Source: Collinsella sp. (GTDB lineage Bacteria > Actinomycetota > Coriobacteriia > Coriobacteriales > Coriobacteriaceae). From it: a stretch of DNA of 64,000 nucleotides. Position 1 is the first letter of the stretch. Every line of letters begins with the position of its first letter. The position numbers and the translations under genes are program-made. Under the pieces are notes generated by a model. That model did not search any database. It was not told the origin of the DNA and saw only the letters and a program-made list of their open reading frames with translations. Where the stretch lies: positions 62,001-126,000 of the forward strand of contig JAUMPM010000067.1 of assembly GCA_031294825.1 (NCBI GenBank), given 5' to 3'. This document shows, one piece after another, positions 1 to 8,331 of the stretch.

Positions 1-2
1 CC

Positions 3-668
3 CGTCGCTGGAACCCCAAGATGAAGCCGTTCATCTTCGGTGAGCGCAACGGCATCTACATCCTCGACCTCAAGCAGACCATCCTCGACGCCGACCAGGC
101 CTACACCTTCGTCAAGAACGTCGCCAAGGGTGGCAACGTGCTATTCGTCGGCACCAAGAAGCAGGCTCAGGAGGCCGTCAAGAACGCTGCTGAGCGCGCC
201 AACATGCCTTACATCAACCAGCGTTGGCTCGGCGGTATGCTGACCAACTTCGTCACCATCCGCTCCCGCATCAACCGCATGGAGGAGCTCGAGGCCATGG
301 TCGAGGACGGCCGCATGGCTGTTCTGCCCAAGAAGGAGCAGGCTGTTCTCGGCAAGGAGCTCACCAAGCTCCAGACCAACCTCGGTGGCGCCCGCGACAT
401 GAAGGGTCTGCCCCAGGCTCTCTTCGTCATCGACACCAAGCGCGAGGAGAACGCCATCAAGGAGGCTCAGCGCCTGAACATCCCCGTCGTCGCCCTGATC
501 GACACCAACTCCGATCCCGACGAGGTCGAGTACGGCATCCCCTGCAACGATGACGCTATCTCCGCTGTCACCCTTATGTGCGAGCTCATGGCTGACGCCT
601 GCCTCGCTGGCTCTGGTAAGGAGCAGGTCTCCGAGGCCGAGATGGCCGCTGAGCCCAAGGCCGAGTAA
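3..668 (+). CDS. rpsB: 30S ribosomal protein S2 (5' end outside window)
   Basis: This is the C-terminal 221 codons of ribosomal protein S2, a small-subunit protein needed for S1 docking and 30S assembly. The frame is open from base 3 and reads RRWNPKMKPFIFGERNG, the usual start of the S2 core, so roughly the first 30-40 residues lie upstream. The S2 signatures QRWLGGMLTN and FVIDTKREENAIKEA are present, as is PVVALIDTNSDPDEVEYGIPCNDD near the end in pieces. The C-terminus is a short acidic/alanine tail. tsf follows after 45 bases, the classic rpsB-tsf order, with no terminator between them, so they are probably co-transcribed. An internal ATG at 21 is not the true start because homology runs upstream of it. 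Confidence 0.97.
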   Translation, partial: RRWNPKMKPFIFGERNGIYILDLKQTILDADQAYTFVKNVAKGGNVLFVGTKKQAQEAVKNAAERANMPYINQRWLGGMLTNFVTIRSRINRMEELEAMVEDGRMAVLPKKEQAVLGKELTKLQTNLGGARDMKGLPQALFVIDTKREENAIKEAQRLNIPVVALIDTNSDPDEVEYGIPCNDDAISAVTLMCELMADACLAGSGKEQVSEAEMAAEPKAE

Positions 669-713
669 ATCAGTCTTAGTTAATTCTTTTTCATCTCTTT
701 GAAAGGAACCACA

Positions 714-1583
714 ATGGCCCAGATTACCGCCGCTATGGTCAAGCAGCTCCGCGAGATGACCGACTCCCCGATGATGGAGTGCAAGAAGGCTCTCGTCGAG
801 GCTGACGGCGACATGGACGCCGCTGTCGACGTTCTGCGTAAGAACGGCCTTGCCAAGGCTGCCAAGAAGGCTGGCCGTGAGACCAACGAGGGCGCTGTCG
901 CCGCGTTCGTCTCCGAGGATGGCAAGACCGGCGCTCTGCTCGAGCTCTCCTGCGAGACCGACTTCGTTGGCTCTAACGCCAAGTTCACCGGCTTTGCTTC
1001 CAAGGTTGCTGAGGTTGTCGCTACCACCGAGCCTGCTGACGTCGACGCTCTGCTCGAGAAGCCGATGGGCGAGGAGACCGTTTCCTCCGAGCTCACCGAG
1101 ATGATTCACATCATGGGCGAGAACATGAAGATCTCCCGCTTCGCTGCCCGCAAGGCTGAGAACGGCGCGCTCGCTTCTTACATCCACATGGGTGGTAAGA
1201 TCGGCGTCCTCGTCGAGTTCGCCTTCGAGAAGGCTGAGACCGCTCAGGCTGAATCCTTCAAGACCTTCGCTCACGACGTTGCCCTTCAGGTTGCCGCTGT
1301 CGCCCCGATCTGCGCTACCCGCGATCAGGTTCCGGCCGAGACCGTCGAGCACGAGAAGCAGATCTACATGGCTCAGGCTGCCGAGTCCGGCAAGCCCGAG
1401 GCCATTCAGGAGAAGATGGCTGTCGGCCGTCTGGAGAAGTTCTACAAGCAGTCCGTGCTCACCGAGCAGGAGTTCATCAAGGACAGCTCCCTCACCATCA
1501 AGAAGTACGCAGAGCAGGTCTCCAAGGAGCTCGGCGACACCATTACCGTCGTTGCCTTTGACCGTCTGGTCCGTGGCGAGTAA
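714..1583 (+). CDS. tsf: Elongation factor Ts
   Basis: EF-Ts is the guanine nucleotide exchange factor that recycles EF-Tu in the cytoplasm. The 289-residue product starts MAQITAAMVKQLREMT and has the N-terminal UBA-like domain followed by the signature motif (MMECKKALVEADGDMD) that contacts the EF-Tu G domain, and then the two-part dimerisation core with the conserved ETDFVGSN motif. The ATG at 714 is preferred over an in-frame TTG at 699 because GAAAGGAAC sits at proper spacing before it. The gene is the second of the rpsB-tsf pair and is closed by a strong hairpin terminator. Confidence 0.97.
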   Translation: MAQITAAMVKQLREMTDSPMMECKKALVEADGDMDAAVDVLRKNGLAKAAKKAGRETNEGAVAAFVSEDGKTGALLELSCETDFVGSNAKFTGFASKVAEVVATTEPADVDALLEKPMGEETVSSELTEMIHIMGENMKISRFAARKAENGALASYIHMGGKIGVLVEFAFEKAETAQAESFKTFAHDVALQVAAVAPICATRDQVPAETVEHEKQIYMAQAAESGKPEAIQEKMAVGRLEKFYKQSVLTEQEFIKDSSLTIKKYAEQVSKELGDTITVVAFDRLVRGE

Positions 1584-1606
1584 ATAAGCTCTTGTAGCTG
1601 GTAATG

Positions 1607-1641
1607 AGCAGGCTGTGGGTTTTACTCACAGCCTGCTTTTT
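1607..1641 (+). terminator. Intrinsic terminator of rpsB-tsf
   Basis: An 11-bp perfect stem (AGCAGGCTGTG at 1607-1617 with CACAGCCTGCT at 1627-1637) and a 9-nt loop are followed by a T run. It sits 24 bases after the tsf stop codon, so it should end the rpsB-tsf transcript before pyrH. Confidence 0.9.
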
Positions 1642-1644
1642 CAT

Positions 1645-1671
1645 GGCTCTTCTTAGAGCCTTTGATAGAAT
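1645..1671 (+). promoter_or_regulatory. Possible pyrH promoter (-10 TAGAAT at 1666) beside a small hairpin
   Basis: After the tsf terminator a TAGAAT hexamer occurs at 1666-1671, about 30 bases before the pyrH start. No good -35 is seen. A 6-bp hairpin (GGCTCT/AGAGCC, 1645-1660) lies just upstream. A promoter is expected here because the terminator separates pyrH from tsf. Confidence 0.35.
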
Positions 1672-1701
1672 GTTGAGAGTTCAATCTAAAGGAGGATCGC
1701 T

Positions 1702-2424
1702 TTGTCCGACATCCGATATAAACGCGTGCTTCTTAAGCTTTCCGGCGAAGCGCTGATGGGCGACGGCCAATATGGCATCGACCCCAAGGTTACCGACCAT
1801 CTTGCCAAGCAGGTCAAGGAGCTGCTCGCCGTTGGCCATGAGGTCGGCGTCGTTGTCGGCGGCGGCAATATTTTCCGCGGCATGGCCGGCGCTGCCGGTG
1901 GCATGGAGCGTGCTCAGGCCGACTACATGGGCATGCTGGCAACCGTTATGAACGCGCTCGCCCTGCAGGATGCCTTCGAGCATAACGATGTTCCCTGCCG
2001 CGTGATGAGCGCTATCCAGATGAACGAGATCTGCGAGCCCTATATTCGCCGTCGCGCCATCAACCACCTTTCCAAGGGCAACGTCGTTATTTTTGCCGCC
2101 GGTTCGGGCAATCCGTACTTTACGACCGACACCGCCGCGGCTCTTCGTGCGTGCGAGATCGGCGCCGAGATTCTGATTAAAGCCACCAAGGTTGACGGCA
2201 TCTACGACAAGGATCCCGTCAAGTGCGCCGATGCCGTCCGTTTTGACAAGATTACCTATCACGAGGTTCTCGTCCGCGGTCTGCAGGTTATGGATTCCAC
2301 GGCTACGGCACTGTGCCAGGATAACCGTATGCCGATTTTGGTCCTCAACATCGATGGCGAGGACACCGTCAAGCGCGCGCTTTCGGGTGAGCCCGTCGGC
2401 ACGCTCGTCTATCAGGAGGATTAA
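1702..2424 (+). CDS. pyrH: UMP kinase
   Basis: UMP kinase phosphorylates UMP to UDP with ATP, and is a hexameric amino-acid-kinase-fold enzyme. The 240-residue protein carries the N-terminal KLSGEALMG phosphate-binding motif, GGGNIFRG, and the late DNRMPILVLNI segment typical of PyrH. Translation begins at a TTG (1702) placed seven bases after a near-perfect AAAGGAGGA ribosome site; no nearer ATG fits. frr starts two bases after the stop, the usual pyrH-frr arrangement, which couples nucleotide supply to ribosome recycling. Its substrate UMP is the product of the pyr operon at 15.7-21 kb. Confidence 0.97.
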   Translation: MSDIRYKRVLLKLSGEALMGDGQYGIDPKVTDHLAKQVKELLAVGHEVGVVVGGGNIFRGMAGAAGGMERAQADYMGMLATVMNALALQDAFEHNDVPCRVMSAIQMNEICEPYIRRRAINHLSKGNVVIFAAGSGNPYFTTDTAAALRACEIGAEILIKATKVDGIYDKDPVKCADAVRFDKITYHEVLVRGLQVMDSTATALCQDNRMPILVLNIDGEDTVKRALSGEPVGTLVYQED

Positions 2425-2426
2425 GC

Positions 2427-2963
2427 ATGGCAGATAACATCACCGCCCATATGGACAAGTCGCTCGAGTCCCTCAAGCATAACTTCTCCAAGGTCCGTAC
2501 CGGCCGCGCCAATGCCAACATTCTGTCCGACATCACCGTCGATTATTACGGTGTTCCCACGCCGGTCACGCAGGTTGCCGCCGTCAAGACCCCCGAGGCC
2601 CACATGCTGCTCATCGAGCCGTGGGACAAGGCACTCATCAATGCTATCGTCAAGGCCATCGGCGCTTCCGATCTGGGTATTACCCCCAACTCCGATGGCA
2701 CCGTCGTTCGTCTTCCGTTCCCGGCTCCCACTGAGGAGCGCCGTCGCGAGCTCGTCAAGGAGTGCCGCGAGTACGCCGAGCAGGCCAAGGTGTCTATCCG
2801 TAACATCCGTCGTGACTTCAACAACAAGCTCGAGCGCGATGAGGAGCTCACCGAGGACGATGTCCGTCGCGAGCAGGCCAAGGTCCAGAAGCACACCGAT
2901 GAGTATGTCGCCAAGGTCGAGGAGCTTCTGAAGGAAAAAGAAGCCGAGGTCATGGAGATCTAA
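2427..2963 (+). CDS. frr: Ribosome recycling factor
   Basis: RRF works with EF-G to split post-termination ribosomes. The 178-residue product is slightly short of the usual 185 but complete: it has the helical domain I pattern (SLKHNFSKVRTGRANANIL), the beta-barrel domain II (VAAVKTPEAHMLLIEPWD) and the C-terminal helix rich in charged residues (RRDFNNKLERDEELTEDD). The ATG lies two bases after the pyrH stop, and uppS begins one base after the frr stop, so the three are almost certainly translated from one mRNA. Confidence 0.97.
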   Translation: MADNITAHMDKSLESLKHNFSKVRTGRANANILSDITVDYYGVPTPVTQVAAVKTPEAHMLLIEPWDKALINAIVKAIGASDLGITPNSDGTVVRLPFPAPTEERRRELVKECREYAEQAKVSIRNIRRDFNNKLERDEELTEDDVRREQAKVQKHTDEYVAKVEELLKEKEAEVMEI

Positions 2964-2964
2964 G

Positions 2965-3759
2965 GTGCAATACGACGAGCATAAACTGGTCGAGTACTTT
3001 GCCGACGCCCCTGCGGGCGTCGGTTTTTCCGACCTTGACCTCAATAACATTCCGCACCATATCTCGTGCATCATGGACGGCAACGGTCGCTGGGCCACGT
3101 CGCGCGGTCTTGCGCGCACTGAGGGCCACAAGGCGGGTATCGTCTCCCTTCGTGAGATTATTACCGCCTGCGTGCGTCTGGGCGTCGACGTGCTTTCTGC
3201 CTATGCGTTTTCGACCGAAAACTGGAATCGCCCTCAGCACGAAGTCAACGTTCTGATGCACCTGTTTGCCAAGACGTTCATCGACGAGCTGCCGCTTCTG
3301 AAGCGCGAAAACGTGCGCGTTGTCTTTTTGGGTGACATTTCCGCGCTGCCCAAGAAGACCCGCGACGTTTTTGAACGCGGTCTTGCTGAGTGCGCCGATC
3401 ACACCGGCATGACGCTGGCGCTTGCCGTCAACTACGGCGCGCGTGCCGAGATTACCCGCGCTGTCCGTCAGATCGCACTCGACGCTGCCGCCGGTAAGAT
3501 CGATCCTGCCGCAATTGATGACGACATGGTGGCTTCCCACCTCTATACCGCCGGCCTTCCCGATCCTGAGCTTGTGATTCGCACTTCTGGTGAGCTGCGC
3601 CTTTCGAACTATCTGCTGTGGCAGGTGGCTTATTCCGAATTCTACGTCACCGATACCTATTGGCCCGACTTTGATCGTTGGGGCCTTGTCGACGCCATTT
3701 TGGCCTATCAGGGCCGTGACCGTAGGTTTGGTGGTCTGAGCAAGACCGAGGAGGCTTAA
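2965..3759 (+). CDS. uppS: Isoprenyl (undecaprenyl) diphosphate synthase, cis-type
   Basis: This cis-prenyltransferase extends farnesyl diphosphate with isopentenyl diphosphate to make undecaprenyl diphosphate, the lipid carrier for peptidoglycan. The catalytic motif MDGNGRWA is at about residues 37-44, followed by GHKAG, FSTENWNRP and the late substrate motif RTSGELRLSNYLLWQ. The protein (264 aa) has about 30 extra N-terminal residues before the core, from a GTG at 2965. It is followed two bases later by cdsA and belongs to the envelope run uppS-cdsA-dxr-rseP-ispG. Because high-GC actinobacteria often have two cis-prenyl synthases with different chain lengths, the exact product length is not fixed by sequence. 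Confidence 0.95.
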   Translation: MQYDEHKLVEYFADAPAGVGFSDLDLNNIPHHISCIMDGNGRWATSRGLARTEGHKAGIVSLREIITACVRLGVDVLSAYAFSTENWNRPQHEVNVLMHLFAKTFIDELPLLKRENVRVVFLGDISALPKKTRDVFERGLAECADHTGMTLALAVNYGARAEITRAVRQIALDAAAGKIDPAAIDDDMVASHLYTAGLPDPELVIRTSGELRLSNYLLWQVAYSEFYVTDTYWPDFDRWGLVDAILAYQGRDRRFGGLSKTEEA

Positions 3760-3761
3760 TC

Positions 3762-4661
3762 GTGTCCGATCGTCCCAAGGCAACTGCTCCCAAGACATCT
3801 GAGCGCAAGGCTGTCGCTGCGGGAGCGCCCGCAGCGAAGAATGGCACCGGTTCGTGGCTTGCGGGCTTTATCACCCGTGCCGCCGCCGGTATCGTTTACG
3901 CCGTTGTCTTTATCCTGTGCCTGGTTTTGGGTATCGTGCCCACGGCCATCTTTGTTTCTGTCATGAGCGGTCTGTGCTGCTATGAGTTTTTCCGTATGAC
4001 GAGGCTCGATGGCAAGATGGCTAACGAGCGCATGGGTATCGCTGCCGCCGTACTCTTTCCGCTGTCGGCGTTGGGCGATTCGATGTTGCTGAATGCCCTG
4101 CTTTTTGCCCTGATGCTCGCTGTGGGCATTTGGTATGTCTGGTCGCCGCGTACCCGCATCTCTGATGTGGCCGTGACGCTCATGGGTCCCATCTACACTG
4201 GCTTTATGCTGTCGGCTATCGTGCTGCTGCGCGATGCCGTGCCCGGTTTTGCCGGCGCCTTGCTTTCGGTGGGCGTTTGCGCGTCCCTTTGGGTCTCCGA
4301 TTCGTTTGCCTACATCGTGGGCAGCCGTATCGGCAAGCACAAGATGGTTCCCAAGATCTCTCCTAAAAAGAGCTGGGAGGGATTTGTCGGCGGCATTCTG
4401 GGCTCGGTTTTGATTTGGCTCATCCTGTGGGCGACGCACTTCTACAAACTCAGCCTGCCCTATGCGCTGCTGTGCGGCTTGGTCGTGTCCATCCTGGGCG
4501 TTATCGGCGACCTCATTGAGTCGCGCATCAAGCGTGGCGTGGGCGTCAAGGATTCCGGCAACCTTATCCCGGGCCATGGCGGCATGCTCGACCGTAGCGA
4601 CTCGCTTATCTTTGGCTGCATTACCGCGCAGCTGCTTTTGATGATCGGGGGCGTGCTGTAA
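3762..4661 (+). CDS. cdsA: Phosphatidate cytidylyltransferase
   Basis: CdsA makes CDP-diacylglycerol from phosphatidic acid and CTP in the membrane, the branch point for phospholipids (see pgsA at 51.2 kb). The 299-residue protein has a 30-residue polar, Ala/Lys-rich N-terminus, then many hydrophobic segments, and ends with the family signature: the run at 4531-4614 contains KRGVGVKDSGN and PGHGGMLDRSDS, with the metal-binding Asp. The start is GTG at 3762, two bases after uppS. Its TAA stop overlaps the dxr ATG by one base (TAATG), which indicates translational coupling. Confidence 0.95.
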   Translation: MSDRPKATAPKTSERKAVAAGAPAAKNGTGSWLAGFITRAAAGIVYAVVFILCLVLGIVPTAIFVSVMSGLCCYEFFRMTRLDGKMANERMGIAAAVLFPLSALGDSMLLNALLFALMLAVGIWYVWSPRTRISDVAVTLMGPIYTGFMLSAIVLLRDAVPGFAGALLSVGVCASLWVSDSFAYIVGSRIGKHKMVPKISPKKSWEGFVGGILGSVLIWLILWATHFYKLSLPYALLCGLVVSILGVIGDLIESRIKRGVGVKDSGNLIPGHGGMLDRSDSLIFGCITAQLLLMIGGVL

Positions 4662-5848
4662 TGTCATTCCAGACGACGTATGGCTCCGATGGACGCCTTC
4701 GTGTTGCCATCCTGGGTTGTACGGGCTCTATCGGCACGCAGGCACTCGACGTGTGCCGTCAGCATGCCGATCGACTGCAGGTAACGGCGCTGTCCGTCAA
4801 TTCCAGCACCTCGGAGCTCGTTGCCGCCGCCCGCGAGTTCTCGGTTCCGGCCGTTGCCGTGGCCGACTCCGCCCACGGTGCGGACGCCGTGCTGCAGGAG
4901 CTGCCCGAGGGCACGGAGCTCGGTGTTGGTGCGCAGGCGGTTTGTGAGCTCGCACGTCGCGATGATGTCGACTGTGTGCTTGTTGCCATTGTGGGCGCTG
5001 CCGGGCTCGAAGCGAGCCATGCGGCCTTGACCTCGAATAAGCGTCTTGCCCTTGCCAACAAGGAGTCCCTCGTCGTCGGTGGCGACTTGCTTATGCCGTT
5101 GGCGCAACCGGGCCAGCTTATTCCAGTTGACTCTGAGCACTCCGCCATCTACCAGTGCTATCTGGGGGAGAACCCACGCGAGGCTCATTGTATTTGGCTC
5201 ACCTGCTCGGGCGGTCCGTTCTTTGGCCGCACGCGCGACGAGCTCAATCGCGTGACGCGTGCCGATGCCCTCGCACATCCCACGTGGGCCATGGGTGCCA
5301 AGATCACCATCGACTCCGCCACCCTCATGAACAAGGGTCTGGAGCGCATTGAGGCCATGCATCTGTTTAACTGCGACCTCGATTTCATTAACGTGGTCGT
5401 GCAACGTCAGTCCAAGATTCACTCTATGGTCGAGTTTGCCGACGGCTCCGTGATGGCGCATCTCGGTGCTTCCGACATGCGTATTCCCATCCAGTTCGCG
5501 TTCTCGTATCCCGAGCGTTGGGATACCCCGGCGCCTCGTATCGATTTCCGCGAGCTGGGACAGCTCACGTTTGATGCTGCCGACATGGATACCTTCCGCT
5601 GTCTGGCACTGGCCGAGCGTGCCGGCAAGACGGGTGGCACCATGCCGTGCGTGCTCAATGCCGCCAACGAGGTCGCCGTCGATGCCTTCCTGCACGATGG
5701 CTGCAGCTTTACCGATATCGATCGCATTGTGGAATCCTGCATGGATGCCCACGATATGCAGGCGGTCGATTCGTTTGAGCAGCTTCGCGACATCGATGCG
5801 TGGGCGCGTGAAAAAGCTGCGCAGGCGCTCGCCGCAACCCGTTCCTAA
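4661..5848 (+). CDS. dxr: 1-deoxy-D-xylulose 5-phosphate reductoisomerase
   Basis: Dxr converts DXP to MEP with NADPH, the first committed step of the non-mevalonate isoprenoid route. The 395-residue protein begins with a Rossmann motif LGCTGSIGTQ, then has LANKESLVVGG and PVDSEHSAIYQ with the metal-binding and substrate residues, and ends with the helical domain containing NAANEVAVDAF. The pathway is represented again by ispG (7249). The gene overlaps cdsA by one base and is followed 25 bases later by the rseP ATG. The clustering of dxr, rseP and ispG is a common bacterial arrangement. Confidence 0.96.
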   Translation: MSFQTTYGSDGRLRVAILGCTGSIGTQALDVCRQHADRLQVTALSVNSSTSELVAAAREFSVPAVAVADSAHGADAVLQELPEGTELGVGAQAVCELARRDDVDCVLVAIVGAAGLEASHAALTSNKRLALANKESLVVGGDLLMPLAQPGQLIPVDSEHSAIYQCYLGENPREAHCIWLTCSGGPFFGRTRDELNRVTRADALAHPTWAMGAKITIDSATLMNKGLERIEAMHLFNCDLDFINVVVQRQSKIHSMVEFADGSVMAHLGASDMRIPIQFAFSYPERWDTPAPRIDFRELGQLTFDAADMDTFRCLALAERAGKTGGTMPCVLNAANEVAVDAFLHDGCSFTDIDRIVESCMDAHDMQAVDSFEQLRDIDAWAREKAAQALAATRS

Positions 5849-5873
5849 CCCATAAGGATTGCTTTTTCGTTTT

Positions 5874-7235
5874 ATGGATACTGTTCTGAGCGTTCTTTCA
5901 TCGGTCTTTTGGGGCCTGCTGATGCTTTCCGTCCTCGTGTTTTTGCACGAGGGCGGCCACTTTTTGGCGGCGCGTGCCTGCGGCGTCCGTGTGACCGAGT
6001 TCTTTTTGGGCCTGCCGTGCCGCTTTGACATCCATTACACGTCGCGTCGCATTGGAACCAAGTTTGGCGTGACCCCGCTGCTGCTGGGTGGCTACGCTGC
6101 CATCTGCGGTATGGATCCGACCGATGTCTCGTGCGCCGATCGCGTGCTCGCGGCTATCTACCGTCATGGTCGCGTGACCGTGGCCGACCTTGCTGTCGAG
6201 CTCGAGCTTTCCGAGGAGGATGTGCTCGAGGCATGCGCCTTGCTCTTGGGTTGGGGCTCTATCGCGCCTTGGTATGAGGAAGGGGAGAAGCCCTCGCCGA
6301 GCTACTATCCCACCAAGTATCAGACGCTGCCACGAGATGCGGCGGGTTACACCACCTTTGACGGCCGCCGTTTCGATCGAGAGCATGCGACTACCGAGGG
6401 CGATGTGTGGGAGCTGCCGTGCGGCGAGGCCGAGTTCCTTGCACAAGAGCGTTCGCACACCTATCTTGGCCAGGGCTTTCTCAAGCGCGCCTTTATGCTG
6501 CTCGCGGGCATTCTCGTCAATATCCTGACGGGCTTTTTGCTGCTTATGAGCATCTACTCTATTGCGGGTGTCACCGTGCCGATGGATACCAACGTGATCG
6601 GTCAGGTTGACGAGGGGTCTATTGCCGCCAAGGCGGGTATCGAGGGCGGCGACGCGATCCTTTCGGTTGACGGAGTATCGTGCTCTACCTGGATGGACGT
6701 TTACGATGCCATCGGTAAGGCTGCCGGTAAGGACGATATCGCCATCGAGTACGAGCGTGACGGCAAGCAGCATTCGACCGCGGTTGCGCTCAAAGAGGAC
6801 GAGCGCCTAGGTGTGTATGCCTCTACGCAGGTGGTCCGTTTAGACCCCATCACGTCGGCTCGACTTTCGTTCTCCTATGTCGTGCAGACAGCGGAGGGCG
6901 TGATGCGCCTGCTCCAGCCGCAGCATACGATGGAGATTCTCGATCAGTCTTCTTCGATCGTGGGCATTAGCGTTATGTCCTCACAGGCTGCTGCTGCCGG
7001 CCCTGCCACGTTCCTTTCGTTTGCCGCCCTCATTTCGTTCTCGCTTGGCTTTATGAACCTGCTGCCCATCCCACCACTCGATGGCGGCAAGCTGGTCATC
7101 GAGATCATTCAAAAGATTGCTGGCCGCGAGCTTCCGCTCAAGGTCCAGACGATTGTGAGCTATGTGGGCATCGCGCTCTTTGTGCTGCTGTTTGTCTATA
7201 TGCTTCGTTCCGACATCCTTCGATTTATTCTGTAG
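5874..7235 (+). CDS. rseP: RseP-type site-2 zinc metalloprotease with an inserted domain
   Basis: This is an M50 intramembrane protease that cuts membrane-bound substrates such as anti-sigma factors. Of its 453 residues, the first membrane segment carries the zinc motif HEGGH (25-29), a PDZ domain lies at roughly 240-310, and the third catalytic element LPIPPLDGGKL is in a C-terminal membrane segment. Between GGYAAICGM (about residue 80) and the next membrane helix (about 205) is a long extra stretch. Its first part (VLAAIYRHGRVTVADLAVEL and what follows) resembles a winged-helix fold; the second part is rich in Tyr, Pro and charged residues. Single-PDZ family members usually lack such a block. 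ATG 5874 with AAGGATT upstream is preferred over TTG 5859. Confidence 0.92.
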   Translation: MDTVLSVLSSVFWGLLMLSVLVFLHEGGHFLAARACGVRVTEFFLGLPCRFDIHYTSRRIGTKFGVTPLLLGGYAAICGMDPTDVSCADRVLAAIYRHGRVTVADLAVELELSEEDVLEACALLLGWGSIAPWYEEGEKPSPSYYPTKYQTLPRDAAGYTTFDGRRFDREHATTEGDVWELPCGEAEFLAQERSHTYLGQGFLKRAFMLLAGILVNILTGFLLLMSIYSIAGVTVPMDTNVIGQVDEGSIAAKAGIEGGDAILSVDGVSCSTWMDVYDAIGKAAGKDDIAIEYERDGKQHSTAVALKEDERLGVYASTQVVRLDPITSARLSFSYVVQTAEGVMRLLQPQHTMEILDQSSSIVGISVMSSQAAAAGPATFLSFAALISFSLGFMNLLPIPPLDGGKLVIEIIQKIAGRELPLKVQTIVSYVGIALFVLLFVYMLRSDILRFIL

Positions 7236-7248
7236 GGGAGTGTTTGGA

Positions 7249-8331
7249 TTGTCTTTATCCCATCCTTTGCCTCGCGAGTTGACGTGCCCCGTGCATGTGG
7301 GCGGCGTGCAGATCGGTGGCGGCGCTCCGGTCGTGGTTCAGTCCATGACCTGCACCGATACCGCTGATGCCCAGGCAACGCTTGCGCAAGTGTGCGCGTT
7401 GGCGCAGGCTGGCTGCGATATCGTGCGCGTGAGCGTGCCCACCGAGGCCGCGCTTGAGGGTTTTCGCACCATCTGTGCCGAGTCTCCGGTGCCGATCGTT
7501 GCCGATATTCACTTTAACCATAAACTCGCCATCGGCGCCGTCGAGGCTGGTGCCGCCAAGCTTCGCATCAATCCCGGCAATATCGGCGATTGGGCCAAGG
7601 TTGACGCGGTGATTGATGCTGCGGGTGCCGCTGGGTGCGCGATTCGCATTGGCGTGAACGCGGGCTCGCTTGAGCAGGATATCGCCGAGCGCGATGACCT
7701 CACGCAGCCCGAAAAGCTCGTGATGTCTAGCGAGCGCTTTGTGCGGCACTTTGAGGATCGTGGGTTTACCAACATTGTGCTTTCCGCCAAGGCCCATAGC
7801 GTACAGACGACGCTCGATACCTATCGAGCCCTGTCGCGTGAGATTCCACACGTTCCGCTTCATCTGGGCGTTACGGAGGCCGGTACCAAGCTCCAGGGCA
7901 CCATCAAGAGCTCTGTAGGCTTGGGTATCTTGCTTTCCGAAGGCATTGGCGACACCATGCGTGTGTCGCTCACAGCTGATCCGGTTGAGGAGCCGCCGGT
8001 TGTCTGGGGTATTCTGCAGTCGTTGGGCCTGCGTCGCCGTGGCCCCGAGATTGTCTCGTGCCCCACGTGCGCCCGCTGCCAGGTTAACCTTATTCCCATT
8101 GCCGAGGAGGTTACCGAGCGGCTTAAGAACTACTCCGCGTCGCTTTCGATCGCTGTGATGGGATGTGCCGTTAATGGCCCCGGCGAGGCTTCTGATGTCG
8201 ATCTGGGCGTTGCTTGCGGACGTGGTCAGGCCTTGCTCTTTTCGCATGGCCAGATCATTGGTAAAGTAGCTGAGGACCAAATTGTCGACGCGCTTATGGC
8301 AGAGGTCGACAAACTTATTGAGGAGAAATAA
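7249..8331 (+). CDS. ispG: (E)-4-hydroxy-3-methylbut-2-enyl-diphosphate synthase
   Basis: IspG reductively opens methylerythritol cyclodiphosphate in the MEP pathway using a 4Fe-4S cluster. The 360-residue single-domain bacterial form shows VQSMTCTDTADAQAT near the start, the TIM-barrel motif VADIHFNHKLA, and the cluster ligands in CPTCARCQ and MGCAVNGPGEA. The chosen TTG start at 7249 follows GGGGAG; a longer reading frame to 7162 would overlap rseP and lacks homology in the added part. The gene abuts proS with no spacer. Confidence 0.96.
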   Translation: MSLSHPLPRELTCPVHVGGVQIGGGAPVVVQSMTCTDTADAQATLAQVCALAQAGCDIVRVSVPTEAALEGFRTICAESPVPIVADIHFNHKLAIGAVEAGAAKLRINPGNIGDWAKVDAVIDAAGAAGCAIRIGVNAGSLEQDIAERDDLTQPEKLVMSSERFVRHFEDRGFTNIVLSAKAHSVQTTLDTYRALSREIPHVPLHLGVTEAGTKLQGTIKSSVGLGILLSEGIGDTMRVSLTADPVEEPPVVWGILQSLGLRRRGPEIVSCPTCARCQVNLIPIAEEVTERLKNYSASLSIAVMGCAVNGPGEASDVDLGVACGRGQALLFSHGQIIGKVAEDQIVDALMAEVDKLIEEK

